Assembly: GCA_010645155.1 (NCBI GenBank)
Contig: CM021322.1
Coordinates: 12,788,454-12,852,453 of the forward strand
Direction: 5' to 3'
Source of the DNA: Tigriopus japonicus
Lineage: Eukaryota > Arthropoda > Copepoda > Harpacticoida > Harpacticidae
Length of the DNA: 64,000 nt
Shown here: positions 10,153-20,369 of the stretch, piece by piece
Layout of the letters: every line of letters begins with the position of its first letter
How positions within the stretch are numbered: position 1 is the stretch's first letter
Notes under the pieces: generated by a model
Databases searched by the model: none
What the model saw: only the letters and a program-made list of their open reading frames with translations
Told to the model about the DNA's origin: nothing
Position numbers and translations under genes: made by a program

Positions 10153-11815
10153 CTAGTTTTCGCCCGTTTTGGATCCTGTGGTGGATCCCTTTTGCACATG
10201 TTTGTCTAACGTCGATTGGGTGGCACTCCTCCTTGTCCTCGTTCTTGAGGTCCTGGGTAGCGCCGTGCCCTCCTCGCCACCTCCCTGTGCGGGAGGATCT
10301 GTGCTTTTTTGCACCTCCTGATTTCCTCCATTCGGGGTTTTGGTGGTCTCTGTGTCCACCACTTCCATCTGAGCCTCCTCCACCTTGGTAGTGGTGGAGG
10401 GTGGAGGGTCAGGTCTGGACTTGCCAATGGTGGGCTGGACTTGCTTGCGCTTTGCCCCTCCCGTCCTGCAGGCCTTTTGTTTTAGTGGCTCAGTCTTGGA
10501 TGACTTTGTCTTCAAGTGGCCCGGTTCCGGCACTTTCTGTGTGATTGGTCCTCAATTGGACCTCGTCCTTGAGCTCCCTGGGTCCAGGTTGCTCTTGTAA
10601 GCTGACCTCTTTCCTGGTCTTGACGATCCTGGTTCCAGATCGCCCTCTGTTGGTGGCCTTGTTGAGGGCCTCAATGGTCCCAGTTTCCCTGTGTGTGGTG
10701 GCTCGCGGGGCTGGCTCCATGTTCAGGGCCTGCCTCACCGCTTGCTCCTTGTCAATGGAGATCCTGACATTGAGGTAGGCACATTTTTGCTTGCCCTCCT
10801 TGTTGCGAGTGGTAATGATCTCCCTCACCATGTCCAGGGAGTCAGAGCACAACACCCAATCTCTGAAATGGACCTCCTCCTTCAGGCTGTCCGGGTCAGG
10901 GTGAACATTTGCTCTGACACTGATAATGGTGAGAGTGTTCTCCCAGCGGAAGAGCTCCTTCATGCCATTGATGATCTCCCTTGGGCCAAGGTTGAGCCTG
11001 GTTGGCAGGGTGAAGTGCACACGGGTTCCGCGTCTCTCCGTCCTTGTCCAGGCCTTCACTGAGTTGCCATCAATCTTGATGCACCATTTCTGGAACTTCA
11101 GGTCTGAACATCCCACCAGTCCACGGCCTCGGCGCCAGGTCATGAACTCTACCTTGTAGATGCACTCGGGGGTGCTCTCCGCGATGCTCCTCCTCACCAG
11201 CTGGGTCTGGAAGAGTTCCCAGATTGCCTCGGGAAGGAAGCTGCCGTACTCGGTTCCGAGTGTGACATTGAGAAGGAAGGGGAGCTGTTTCTTCTCCCTC
11301 TTCCCAACCACCACCTTGGCGACATAGGTGCCAACTTTACCGGCCAGTTCTGGCCTCTCCCCCAACTCCAGTTGGTCCAAGTCAATACCATTGGGGTCTA
11401 CGAAGTCCGGGTCCTCATCCAGCTCCATGTCTTCCTTGAGCTGCTTCTCCGGAGCCCTGATCAGGGTACGGGCAGCTCTCTTGCTATCAGTAGGTGTCGT
11501 GGTCACGGAAAGATCTGGTTCAGATCTCCCAACCTCGATCACCACTGGCCTTGGAGTGGCTTTGACATTGGTCTCCACAGGTCCACCATCACCCACATCA
11601 CTGTCGCAATCCAGTTCTGGACTGCGATAGGAGTTGAGTTGGCCCAGTTCTGGGTGACTCTTTCCCTTGGATGCCTCGTTTGAGGCCACTTTTGAAAGCG
11701 CTGAGTCAGGCCTAGCGGCCGAGGCCTGATTTACCCCCATCAAGCCCAGGTCCTGGTTATTGGAGGCGCCCAACTTCCCCTTAACATTGTCAGGGGGCAC
11801 TTTGTCACTGCTCAT
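10153..11815 (-). mobile_element. R1-like LINE ORF1 (one frameshift)
   Basis: A 441-codon minus-strand frame (11815 to 10490) starts MSSDKVPPDNVKG. A second frame (10533 to 10153) continues the protein after a shift of one reading frame, giving roughly 550 residues in all. The protein is rich in charged and Pro/Thr residues at both ends with a more ordered middle (about residues 160-360). I see no CCHC knuckle. ORF2 endonuclease follows 44 bp later, which fits the ORF1-ORF2 order of LINEs. The local base composition is clearly more GC-rich than the surroundings. Assignment as ORF1 rests on position, not on a recognised domain. Confidence 0.65.
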
Positions 11816-12636
11816 GAGGCTCTTAACCCCTTCACTACTAATTTCTCAAAATAATTTCGAACGTTCGTCGAAGAATCCAGAAATTAGTTGTTGTCGCTTC
11901 AGCTGATGCGACAACTCTCTTTTTTGCATTCACAATCTATCATTAATTTCATTTTAGACCACAATTTCATTGCCTAAACAAGATTAGAAGAGATACGACA
12001 TTTTTTTAGAAAACACTGTAAAATAAACAAACGATTAAAAAATCTAAAAGAGGCAAAATAAATGAAACAAAGTAAATTGCAGAGTTTTATCATTTTTGTA
12101 CATCTTGATGACTGTCTCCATCTTGACGGTTCACAGGTTACTGGTCATTACATCATTCAGAATGTTACTCAAATTGATGGAGCCGCTGTGTTGTTCCATA
12201 TTTTATAGTAGCTTAATTAAAAATAATTTGTTAGGTGTATTGGTAAATCTTTCGTATTTGTCATAGGTAAAGAAGAATAGGCTATGCTTTCAAAACAATA
12301 AACACTTGACAAAAATGATTTCTTAAGTCGAGATTAAAGCTAAACCTTGGAGCTTTTTACAAAACCTAAAACTTAAGAAGGGAAAATGTTATTTTAACGC
12401 CTCATTTATGTTTTGATCTTAACATTTCGCCAATCTAATGCAACATCAACATTGTTTGAAGACATTTTCAATAATCTCGCTAACACTAAACCAAAAACTT
12501 CGGTATTCATTGGTTTATCAATCCTTTAAAAAATTAATCCATTTTAGTGGATTAATCTGCATTGATCCTGTTAGATTAATCTTTTATCTGAACTTTTGAA
12601 ATTCGGATAAATCCGGTAAGCCCTTATGATCTCCTA
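11816..12636. other. AT-rich sequence, no gene recognised
   Basis: It follows the 5' end of the R1-like LINE. No open frame or repeat with recognisable character was seen. Confidence 0.45.
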
Positions 12637-13210
12637 CATTTTCCAAGGACTGATGAGGAACAAATTGAAGAATGAAGGAAAACGATGCAGGAGAGAAGAG
12701 GGCTTCATTTCTTGAACTAACTTCCATTCCTTGGGTTTTGGAGGTGCTCTCAGAGCACAAGGAAAACCTTTAAAACCGTTAGAGCCCATGAATGCTCTTG
12801 AAAACATACAGTATCAGATACATTTCATACCTTCTCTGAGTACTGTACAGCTCTAATTTCTGGAGCCTCTCCCAATACACGAGCTCTCTAATTCCTGTGA
12901 TGTTTCTAGTGAAACATTTTTGGACGTGCCCGACCTTTTGCAAACTTGCCGAACTCATGGGAGCCCAAATGGGAGAGGCATTATCTAAATGCGGTTGAAC
13001 AATCGACTTGAACAGAGTTAGCATCGTAATACTATCTCTGGACTTGAAAGTGCGATAGATCCAACCACATCTAGTTTTGAAATATATAATAGTTTTGAAC
13101 ATATTTGAAATGCCTTCCCCATTTTCAATTGGATATGCACATCGAACTTTCCATCATCTTGGATAACATCGCCCAAATCCTTTATAGACAATATTTGACA
13201 AATATCAAAA
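12637..13210 (-). mobile_element. LINE fragment, end of reverse transcriptase ORF
   Basis: The minus strand encodes DDGKFDVHIQLK, then CGWIYRTFKSRD, SIVQPHLD.ASPIWAPM, VQKCFTRNITGI and RRYEMYLILYVFKSIHG, followed by a degraded stretch. The order matches residues downstream of the palm in the LINE at 16.7-19.4 kb and in the fragment at 1006-1410. Frameshifts occur near 13105 and 12780. Dead 5'-truncated copy. Confidence 0.85.
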
Positions 13211-13424
13211 CCTTCATTATCTTTGAGCGGTATACATAATTTCGCGGCCCTTATGTCATGTGCGGGATTTTATCCCACATATCATAGCACATTGTTTTTG
13301 GTTAACATTGATTTATTAGAAACTAGTTGTTGGGAATGCAGTTCCAATGATGGCTGTTTATTTCTTTCGGTAACGGTAAGACAAAAAACGGCAAGAAAAT
13401 ACATCATGAATGCAAAATGAGTTT

Positions 13425-13820
13425 TCATTTGCAGATGTTAGAACCGTCATTGTCACCAATAGTGTGCACTTCAATAGCAGGATTAGTTGCCAAGTTACAT
13501 CGGGAGAAACATTTGCAACTCCAAGGGTTCCTTGTAAAGCTAACCCCTTTAGTTTCGGCATAGTAGAGGGAGTAGTATGAAGATGGATACCATAGATTTT
13601 TGCACCGTTGTTCGCAATCGCTAGGGGAGCTGACCCAAAAGTAATCTATTGGACGATTAATGCAATTGTATCCCTTGACCGTACAAGCTGTAAATAAAAT
13701 TTTAGAACTGAATACTGTGTAATTGTGAATGGGACAAATCTAGAACAAACCTTTGGCCTCCACGTCCATCCAAGTTGACGAAAGAGTCAGAATAAGGGCC
13801 AAAGTAAGAATAGCCTTCAT
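13425..13820 (-). CDS. SCP2, small secreted cysteine-rich protein (8-Cys)
   Basis: Two exons on the minus strand, 13820-13751 (70 nt) and 13687-13425, are separated by a 63-bp GT-AG phase-1 intron; the product is 110 residues. Exon 1 encodes a signal peptide, MKAILTLALILTL, ending VEAK at the splice. Exon 2 carries all eight family Cys: C-x6-C (with GYNC), 15 residues, C-x3-C, 28 residues, CKCFSRC, 21 residues, and a final NIC before the stop. The segment before the last Cys reads TIGDNDGSNIC. The closest paralogue in the window is SCP5, which shares GYNC, a PW.CKC motif and SNIC. The biochemical role is unknown. It is the only member on the minus strand and is flanked by LINE fragments. Confidence 0.85.
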
Positions 13821-13874
13821 GTTTAGATATCTGTTGCTCGTAGCAAAGTGAATCAAATTAAGGAGGAAAACGAC

Positions 13875-13881
13875 ATTTATA
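13875..13881 (-). promoter_or_regulatory. TATA box of SCP2
   Basis: TATAAAT on the minus strand lies 55-61 bp upstream of the start codon. TTTGATTCACTT follows where transcription should start, and a nearly identical motif (TTGATTCACTT) lies in the same place upstream of SCP5. Confidence 0.65.
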
Positions 13882-14260
13882 TTGATTTGAGCAACACTCG
13901 TTATGCCTTCACAAGTGGAAATTGATCTGTCCTTGTGATTTGACATCTTATTTACCTCAGAAAATGTTAATTATGTTCATAAAAAATTAAAGCATAAACG
14001 TTATAGCATGCACCCCTGAAGGGGAGTACATCACACCTCTTTTTCCCCAATACGTAGGAGGGTCCAAAACTCAACAAGTACAAAGTGTACCTCCCATGCT
14101 ATACCTAGACTCGAGGTTCTAAATCCCTGCCACTTCATTTGTGAAAATTTGTCCTAAAATCGTGCAAACTACCAATGAGTTAGTAAAAATCTACTTTCAA
14201 ATTAGCTACTGAGAAGCAAGAAACACCATACATTCAATATCAATGGCAGAAATATATTAA
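13882..14260. other. no gene recognised between SCP2 and the LINE
   Basis: Upstream of SCP2 on the minus strand. The sequence CACCCCTGAAGGGGAGTAC near 14010 forms a short palindrome. Nothing else can be assigned. Confidence 0.4.
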
Positions 14261-14462
14261 TCAGTGGGCATTGAAAGGGTACAAAACAAAAGCAAAGATC
14301 ATAAGCATGATAAATTGAAAGGAAAAATGAAGTTTCGGCACACAATTTCATATCAAGAAAGAAACAATGATTTCATTGATGATGGTTGCAGTAATGTAGA
14401 TTCAAGTACAGAATGTTGCAATCAAATCCCACCACAATATCAATTGGATGGAGCCAAACATA

Positions 14463-16103
14463 CAGTCAGGAGCAAAAGTATTCGTAACCTCGAAAATTTT
14501 ATTGATTTTTAAATGATACTCGATTTTTGAAAAATACATTTAAGAACCATTTTGCTCCTTAGTTATTCTTTTATCATTTAAAAGCTATGATACTTTTCTT
14601 TTTAAAAATTTACAAGATTTTGGTTAAAAAACTGCTCAGAACATGTTTTAGACCAAGAGCAAAAGTATTCGTAACATTTTGTCAATAGTTTATTGAATGC
14701 CCTTTTTGCTGAATTACACTTAAGAGACGTTTTTTATAATCATTTACAAGATTTTTACATACATCTGAAGGAATGTTAGCCCATTCTTCATAACAGATTT
14801 GCTCCAGTTCGTCAATTGTCTTTGGACGTTGTGCACGGATACGGACTTTTAATTCTCTCCAAAGGTTTTCAATTGGATTAAGGTCCAGATTCATGGAGGG
14901 CCAGTCCAAGACCTTAATCCGATTGTCCTTCAAACATTTCTTGACCAAAATGCTGTTGTGCTTAGGGTCGTTGTCGTGCTGGAAGACGAACTGTCGACCA
15001 AGCCGAAGTTTCCGCGCTGAACTCTGGAGATTCTCAGCCAAGAAATCCCGATAGTCTTCTTTTTTCATTGTCCCATGAATTCTCACGAGGTTACCGGTGC
15101 CTTTGGTGGAAAAGGAGCCCCATAACATGATCGATCCTCCACCGTGCTTGACAGTAGGGATGGTGTTTTTTGGATGAAACGCTTCTCCTTTACGTCGCCA
15201 AATCCTTTGAACATCGTTGAGACCAAAAAGCTCAACCGTTGTCTCATCTGACCAAAGAATCCTAGACCAAAAGTCACTGGTCTTGTCAAGGTACTTCTTG
15301 GCAAATTCCAAGCGAGCCTTCAAGTGTCTATCCTTGAGCAAGGGAGTCTTCCGTGGGCGACAAGACTTCAATCCTGCTTTGTGAAGTGAGCAAGCAACAG
15401 TAAACCTCGAGATGGACAATCCATTTTCACTGAGACTGTTCCGGATGTCCATGACCGTTGTTCGAGGATTATTTGTGACCTCTCTGACAATCTTCCTCTC
15501 AAGTCTGGCTGACAGTTTCCTTGGACGACCGGATCTTGGGAGGTTCTCAACCGTTCCGTTCTTTTGTGCCTCCTTCACGACGTACTGAATCGTTGAAATC
15601 GGGATGTCCAGAAGCTTCGAAATGGCTCTGTAGCCCTTGCCTCCATGATGAAGACTTACTATCTTCAACTTCAAGTCCTTGTCGAGCTCCTTGACCTTGG
15701 TCATGATTGGCTGACTGTGAAGCAATTGTTCAATTCCGTAAAATTTATAAGATCCAAGAAAGATCTAGAAAATCATGGAAAAAAGGAGACTAAATGACTT
15801 TTCTCCGGCTTTCCAAAATGTTCTACATCTTTCGATCAATTTTTTCTGATGAAAAATCTGTTTATAAACCTATTTTGTTAACTTTTTTGCGCGTTACGAA
15901 TACTTTTGCACTATCTAAAATTTTATTTTTAATAATTAAAAGTTAGTTTCAGACATTTTTATAAAACAATTGCGGGAAACTGGTATTATTCTTAATCGGA
16001 AAAAAATATTACATTCTTACAAACTTCTTAGCATAGTATTTAATTGGATATAAAGGATTTTCTGGTTTTCTCGTCACGTTACAAATACTTTTGCTCCTGA
16101 CTG
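14463..16103 (-). mobile_element. complete Tc1 element with IR/DR ends
   Basis: The element is 1641 bp and begins CAGTCAGGAGCAAAAGTATT at both outer ends in inverted orientation, with TA target duplications at 14461-14462 and 16104-16105. Each end has a second inner copy of the motif (GAGCAAAAGTATTCGTAAC at about 14658 and its complement at about 15892), so each terminal repeat of about 215 bp holds two direct repeats. This is the IR/DR layout known from Sleeping Beauty-type elements. It encodes one intact transposase and is inserted in LINE ORF1. Confidence 0.95.
14682..15725 (-). CDS. Tc1 transposase, intact, DD34E
   Basis: Cuts and pastes its own element at TA sites in the nucleus. The frame is 347 codons from the first Met. 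The second Met (15704, MTKVKELDKDLK) is the likelier start because Tc1 proteins usually begin just before such a motif. Residues about 15-60 form the first helix-turn-helix of the paired-like DNA-binding region. An AT-hook-like GRPRK follows at 66-70, then a second helix-turn-helix to about 125. The catalytic triad is visible as D160 (WSDE), D251 (QHDNDPKH) and E286 (NPIENLW), with exactly 34 residues between the last two. A Gly-rich KHGGGSIMLWG box lies at 193-203. Length is normal for the family and I see no frameshift or stop, so the copy could be active or only recently silent. Confidence 0.95.
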   Translation of the reverse strand: MLHSQPIMTKVKELDKDLKLKIVSLHHGGKGYRAISKLLDIPISTIQYVVKEAQKNGTVENLPRSGRPRKLSARLERKIVREVTNNPRTTVMDIRNSLSENGLSISRFTVACSLHKAGLKSCRPRKTPLLKDRHLKARLEFAKKYLDKTSDFWSRILWSDETTVELFGLNDVQRIWRRKGEAFHPKNTIPTVKHGGGSIMLWGSFSTKGTGNLVRIHGTMKKEDYRDFLAENLQSSARKLRLGRQFVFQHDNDPKHNSILVKKCLKDNRIKVLDWPSMNLDLNPIENLWRELKVRIRAQRPKTIDELEQICYEEWANIPSDVCKNLVNDYKKRLLSVIQQKGHSINY

Positions 16104-16724
16104 TACATGGATCATATTTGCCAAAGCGGAATCTCTTGAATTAACTGAAAAAGTCGAGTCAAATGGTGTATTGCCGGAATTGAATAAGGTGACTCCGATA
16201 TGTAACGTACACCGGAGGCAGTTTTGCCCAAACAGAAAGAATGGTTGTTTGCTAGACCACCCTAAGTGGTGTCCTAAACTAACTCAGTACGGACTGAAAA
16301 AACATAACAGCAAAGGATGTAGTAAAGACAATTGCGAGTTATTTCACCCCTTCATGTGCCTCAAATCAATGAAATTTGGAAACTGCTACAATCCCAAGTG
16401 CAAGTATGCTCATGTTAAAGGGACGCAACGCAAGCGCCCAGCCTTTGTGAGCTTCAATCCCCCGGCACAACCCTCAAATCCTATCTGTATTCCTTTCCCT
16501 CCCCCTTCCGTCCACTACCCTCGGTTCAGTCAGTTGGGGGCCCACATCGGCAATTCACCTCAAACTTATTCAAATGTTGCTACTTCCCACTCATCTCGAC
16601 CTACGGTCCCCAGTGTGGGAACACAAGAAAATCTTAATGCATTTGTAGCAAAAGTGGATTTTTTACGGCTCGAGGGGATGGTCCAAAACCTAATTTTAAT
16701 GATGCAACAGAAAAACCAAGTTAC

Positions 16725-19700
16725 TTGAAAGGAATTTACCTTAACACTCAATGTCTCATTTCAAAAAAAGACTCTTCCAAGATCAAACTGCTCGAAGAAT
16801 TGGCCATAGCCAAACGGATCATTTTTATTTCCCTCACTGAAACTTGGCTAAGGAACGGGGTACTTGATGAAGAGTTGAAAATAAAAGGCTTCACATTATT
16901 CCGCTGTGACAGAGAGAGGCCCAGTAATCCAATTTTTCCCCACGGCGGAGTATGTCTTTACATCAAAAATGAATACATAACGTCTACCACCAAAATGTCT
17001 AACGGAGAAGTGGAGATTTTGATAGCGCATGTAACGTCCATTGATTTAACATTAATCACCGTCTACAGACCTCCCAATAGCTCTCTTAGTGCATTTAATG
17101 ATGGTCTTGTATTTATTCAAAACGAATTAGCAAAATCTCTTTGCTCACAGTACATCATCATGGGAGATTTCAATTTTTCAAAAAACACGGTTGAGTGGCA
17201 CCCTACCCCACTAGGTTATATCCCACTTCCGAAATCATTTTCCAAATACTTTCAAAGATTTGAAGACTTTATGCGAGATAATAACCTCTCTCAGCATGTT
17301 GGAATGGCTACACGGGAAGACAGTATTCTCGATTTAGTGCTTTCCAGCGATCCAGACTTGGTAACAAGTGTTCAAGTGTCGCAGACTAACATCTCGGATC
17401 ACAATATACTTGAATTATGTACACATATTGAAAATGTCAAAACAAAAGGTAAAACTCTTGGAGTAGTCTCCAAAATTGGATTAACCAAGTACCGGTTCAA
17501 AGAGGAGCATTGGCCCTCTATTAATATAAGCCTAGAATCACTCGACCTTGTTTATAAAATGGAAAAGATTGATAAAATTGACGAAGCTTATGATGTCCTG
17601 ATATCAACTTTTGATGAAGTGTGTGCCAATACGGGGGTACCCATTTTAAAAAACAAAACAGGGGGCGTGAAAATACCCAAAGAGAGGCAAAAACTTTTCA
17701 AGAAGAGAGTTTCCTTGACAAAAAGACTAAAATCATGCGGTAGTCATTCATTAAGGTATCGTAGTATAAACAAACAGATCACCACCATTGATGTTCTTCT
17801 CAAATCCTCTTTTGAACGGGACCAATTGAGGAAGGAGAGGAAAGTTGTTCAGGATGTAAAACAAGACCCTAAAGCTTTTTACTCTTATGCAAACTCCAAA
17901 CGGAAGAACAAACCTCCAATTGGTCCTTTTCGTTTGGCGGACAAAGAAGTATCCGACCCATCTGGTATGGCGGACATTCTTAGCAATCAATTTACCTCCG
18001 TGTTCTCTACCCCTACCCATTGCAAATTGAACCACCCTAGTTCATACGACAATTCTTTCTCGCTAGAAGACATAATCGTCGAAGAAAAGGACGTCATTGA
18101 AGCAATTAGATCTCTAAAGTCGTCCAGCTCTCCAGGACCTGACGGCGTGACGGTCCAATTCCTTAAGCGAACCGCCAAAGTTATTTACCCTATGCTTGCA
18201 TACATAATGAAACGGTCATTAGTGGAGGGACTCATTCCTGATCAACTTAAAACCGCCCACGTTATCCCTATTTACAAGGGTGGCGCTAGGGATGAGCCTG
18301 CCAATTACCGACCAATATCCCTAACCTCAAATATTGCCAAAGTCATGAAAAAAATCGTAAAGGTTAAGCTTGTTGAACACCTTAACAGAAAAGAGGCCAT
18401 TCCTCCACAACAACACGGGTTTCGTGCTCATTTTAGCACATTGACACAATTAATCCAACACTTTGACAACATAATTGAGGGACTTCAGCACCATGATTGC
18501 GTAGATGTTATTTATCTAGACTTTGCCAAGGCTTTTGACAAAGTAGACCATGTTCTACTGCTTAATTGTTTAGCTGAAAATGGAGTGGTAGGAAATGTTT
18601 ACTTGTGGCTTAAAGGGTTTTTAACCAACCGGACTCAAACCGTGAAAATTGAAGGGAGCTTGGGAAATCCCAGCCAAGTTGTGTCCGGTGTCCCACAAGG
18701 GACAATACTGGGACCAGTGTTGTTCACATTATTTATCGCTTCCTTACACAGATTGCCCCTACACTCGTCTATCTCATCATATGCCGACGAAACCAAGCTA
18801 GTGTTTGGTAGAAAATCCCATAACACCACTGACTTGCAAAACGATTTAAACCTGGTTTACGAATGGGTAGCTGGACGGAACATGTCATTAAACGGAGATA
18901 AGTTCCGAATGATGACCTACAATCCAGCTGGAATTGATGCACCCACCTATACAGATAATTGCCAGAACCCTATTGTGTATGAAAGTACTCTTAAAGACCT
19001 TGGAATAACAATAGAAGACAACGGGAAATTTGATAAACACATACAATTGAAAGTGACTAAGGCTTATCAAACATGCGGTTGGATCTATCGCACATTCAAA
19101 TCAAGGGACCAATACATAATGAAAACCCTTTATAGGTCGATAGTCCAGCCACATTTGGAATATGCCTCCCCCATCTGGGCACCACTAACAGCGGGAGGGC
19201 TGAACAAAATTGAAAGTGTGCAACGGAGCTTTACTAGATCTATTGATGGCATGAGCGGCCTAAATTACTGGGAACGCCTCAAGGTTTCAGATTTAAATAG
19301 CATTCAACGAAGGTATGAGCGTTATCTGATTCTTTATGTTTTCAAATGTCTTCATGACTTGTGTCCAAACCCAGGAATAACACATAATCAAAACGATAGG
19401 AGAGGCATTACTTGTAATACGAGGNNNNNNNNNNNNNNNNNNNNNNNNNNNNNNNNNNNNNNNNNNNNNNNNNNNNNNNNNNNNNNNNNNNNNNNNNNNN
19501 NNNNNNNNNNNNNNNNNNNNNNNNNNNNNNNNNNNNNNNNNNNNNNNNNNNNNNNNNNNNNNNNNNNNNNNNNNNNNNNNNNNNNNNNNNNNNNNNNNNN
19601 NNNNNNNNNNNNNNNNNNNNNNNNNNNNNNNNNNNNNNNNNNNNNNNNNNNNNNNNNNNNNNNNNNNNNNNNNNNNNNNNNNNNNNNNNNNNNNNNNNNN

Positions 19701-19775
19701 NNNNNNNNNNNNNNNNNNNNNNNNNNNNNNNNNATGCATGCTTGGTTTCTATTTCTATTATTCATGACAATCTGA
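16725..19775 (+). mobile_element. LINE ORF2, endonuclease and reverse transcriptase (CR1/Jockey-like)
   Basis: Copies the element's RNA at a nicked chromosomal site. The frame opens at a TTG overlapping the ORF1 stop. Residues about 1-230 are an endonuclease of the EEP fold: SLTETWL, VYRPPN, MGDFNF and ISDHN motifs. About 380-700 is reverse transcriptase with SSPGPDGV, NYRPISLTS, YLDFAKAFDKVDH and SGVPQGTILGPVLF. The catalytic box reads YADE instead of YADD (GCC GAC GAA near 18782), replacing the second metal-binding Asp, which should cripple polymerisation. The frame runs to 19424, into the gap, and resumes briefly after it. The last 42 bases before the stop at 19775 are of unknown origin. 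The 3' end is therefore not established. Confidence 0.9.
19425..19733. other. assembly gap (309 N) in LINE ORF2
   Basis: The gap replaces the end of the ORF and probably the 3' untranslated region. The N count keeps the frame open only by chance. Confidence 0.95.
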
Positions 19776-20369
19776 TATTCTTACATTTAAGTAAATAGTG
19801 CTCACAAGCATTAAAAACTCATTTCATGGAGGACTTTCATGGTGGACCATTTAAATAACCTTGTGATGGAACTTGAAAGATTTTAGAAGGATTGGGATAT
19901 CCTTCGGATTGATCTTGGTCGGTCTCAATTAGACAGCAAATGATACTTCTATAATAATGAGGCGTGTTTGGAGGGATCCATGCTTCGTTTTTTTGACAAA
20001 AGTTTTCTCCGCAATCGGCGATTACCATTCAAAAAACGAAACTTCTTGATCCTAATTCACAATTCACAGTCTCAGTGTGGGTCCTTGCTCTAAAGCAAGG
20101 ATCACTAAATACCTTATCTCCTTGTCTTACGATTTCCTTGGTTAGAGCCAAGGAACACTAGAGCTCCGTGGAAATACTACTAAGTATGCAGTAGTATTAG
20201 TAGTAAGTAGTCCGATGCCATTTTTGCACAACTTTAACTATAAAAATTGGAAAAATACAACTTACATCAAGAGTTCTTTTTTTAACGATTTAACCATTTT
20301 GAGACAGGATCCAACAAGTTATTCAAGTCGAAGTAAGCTTTTTTAGCTTCTTATTCCCTACATTTTTGT
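19776..20369. other. no gene recognised
   Basis: AT-rich with two short palindromes (TCCTTGCTCTAAAGCAAGGA near 20085 and CCTTGGTTAGAGCCAAGG near 20138). No coding potential seen. Confidence 0.4.

Larger units (their letters stand above)
14261..16728 (+). pseudogene. LINE ORF1 with three CCCH zinc fingers, split by a Tc1 element
   Basis: The reading frame is open from 14261 to 14462 and again from 16106 to 16728. The two parts are in the same frame once the Tc1 element and one TA are removed, giving a continuous frame of 274 codons. The second part has three Cys3His fingers of the form C-x7-C-x6-C-x3-H, C-x4-C-x3-H (with an earlier Cys) and C-x8-C-x4-C-x3-H (residues CLKSMKFGNC..C..H), followed by a Pro/Ser-rich linker. 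CCCH fingers bind RNA in other proteins. LINE ORF1 proteins more often carry CCHC knuckles, so this is unusual. The true start is uncertain: the first in-frame Met is near 14327. The stop overlaps the start of ORF2 by a few bases. Confidence 0.8.

Noticed and set aside
10385..11683. Several plus-strand frames opposite the R1-like ORF1
   Set aside because: Shadow frames of the GC-rich ORF1.
20085..20160. Short palindromes (TCCTTGCTCTAAAGCAAGGA and similar) as regulatory hairpins
   Set aside because: No gene context and no second copy of either palindrome noticed; size is within chance for a 64-kb AT-rich window.
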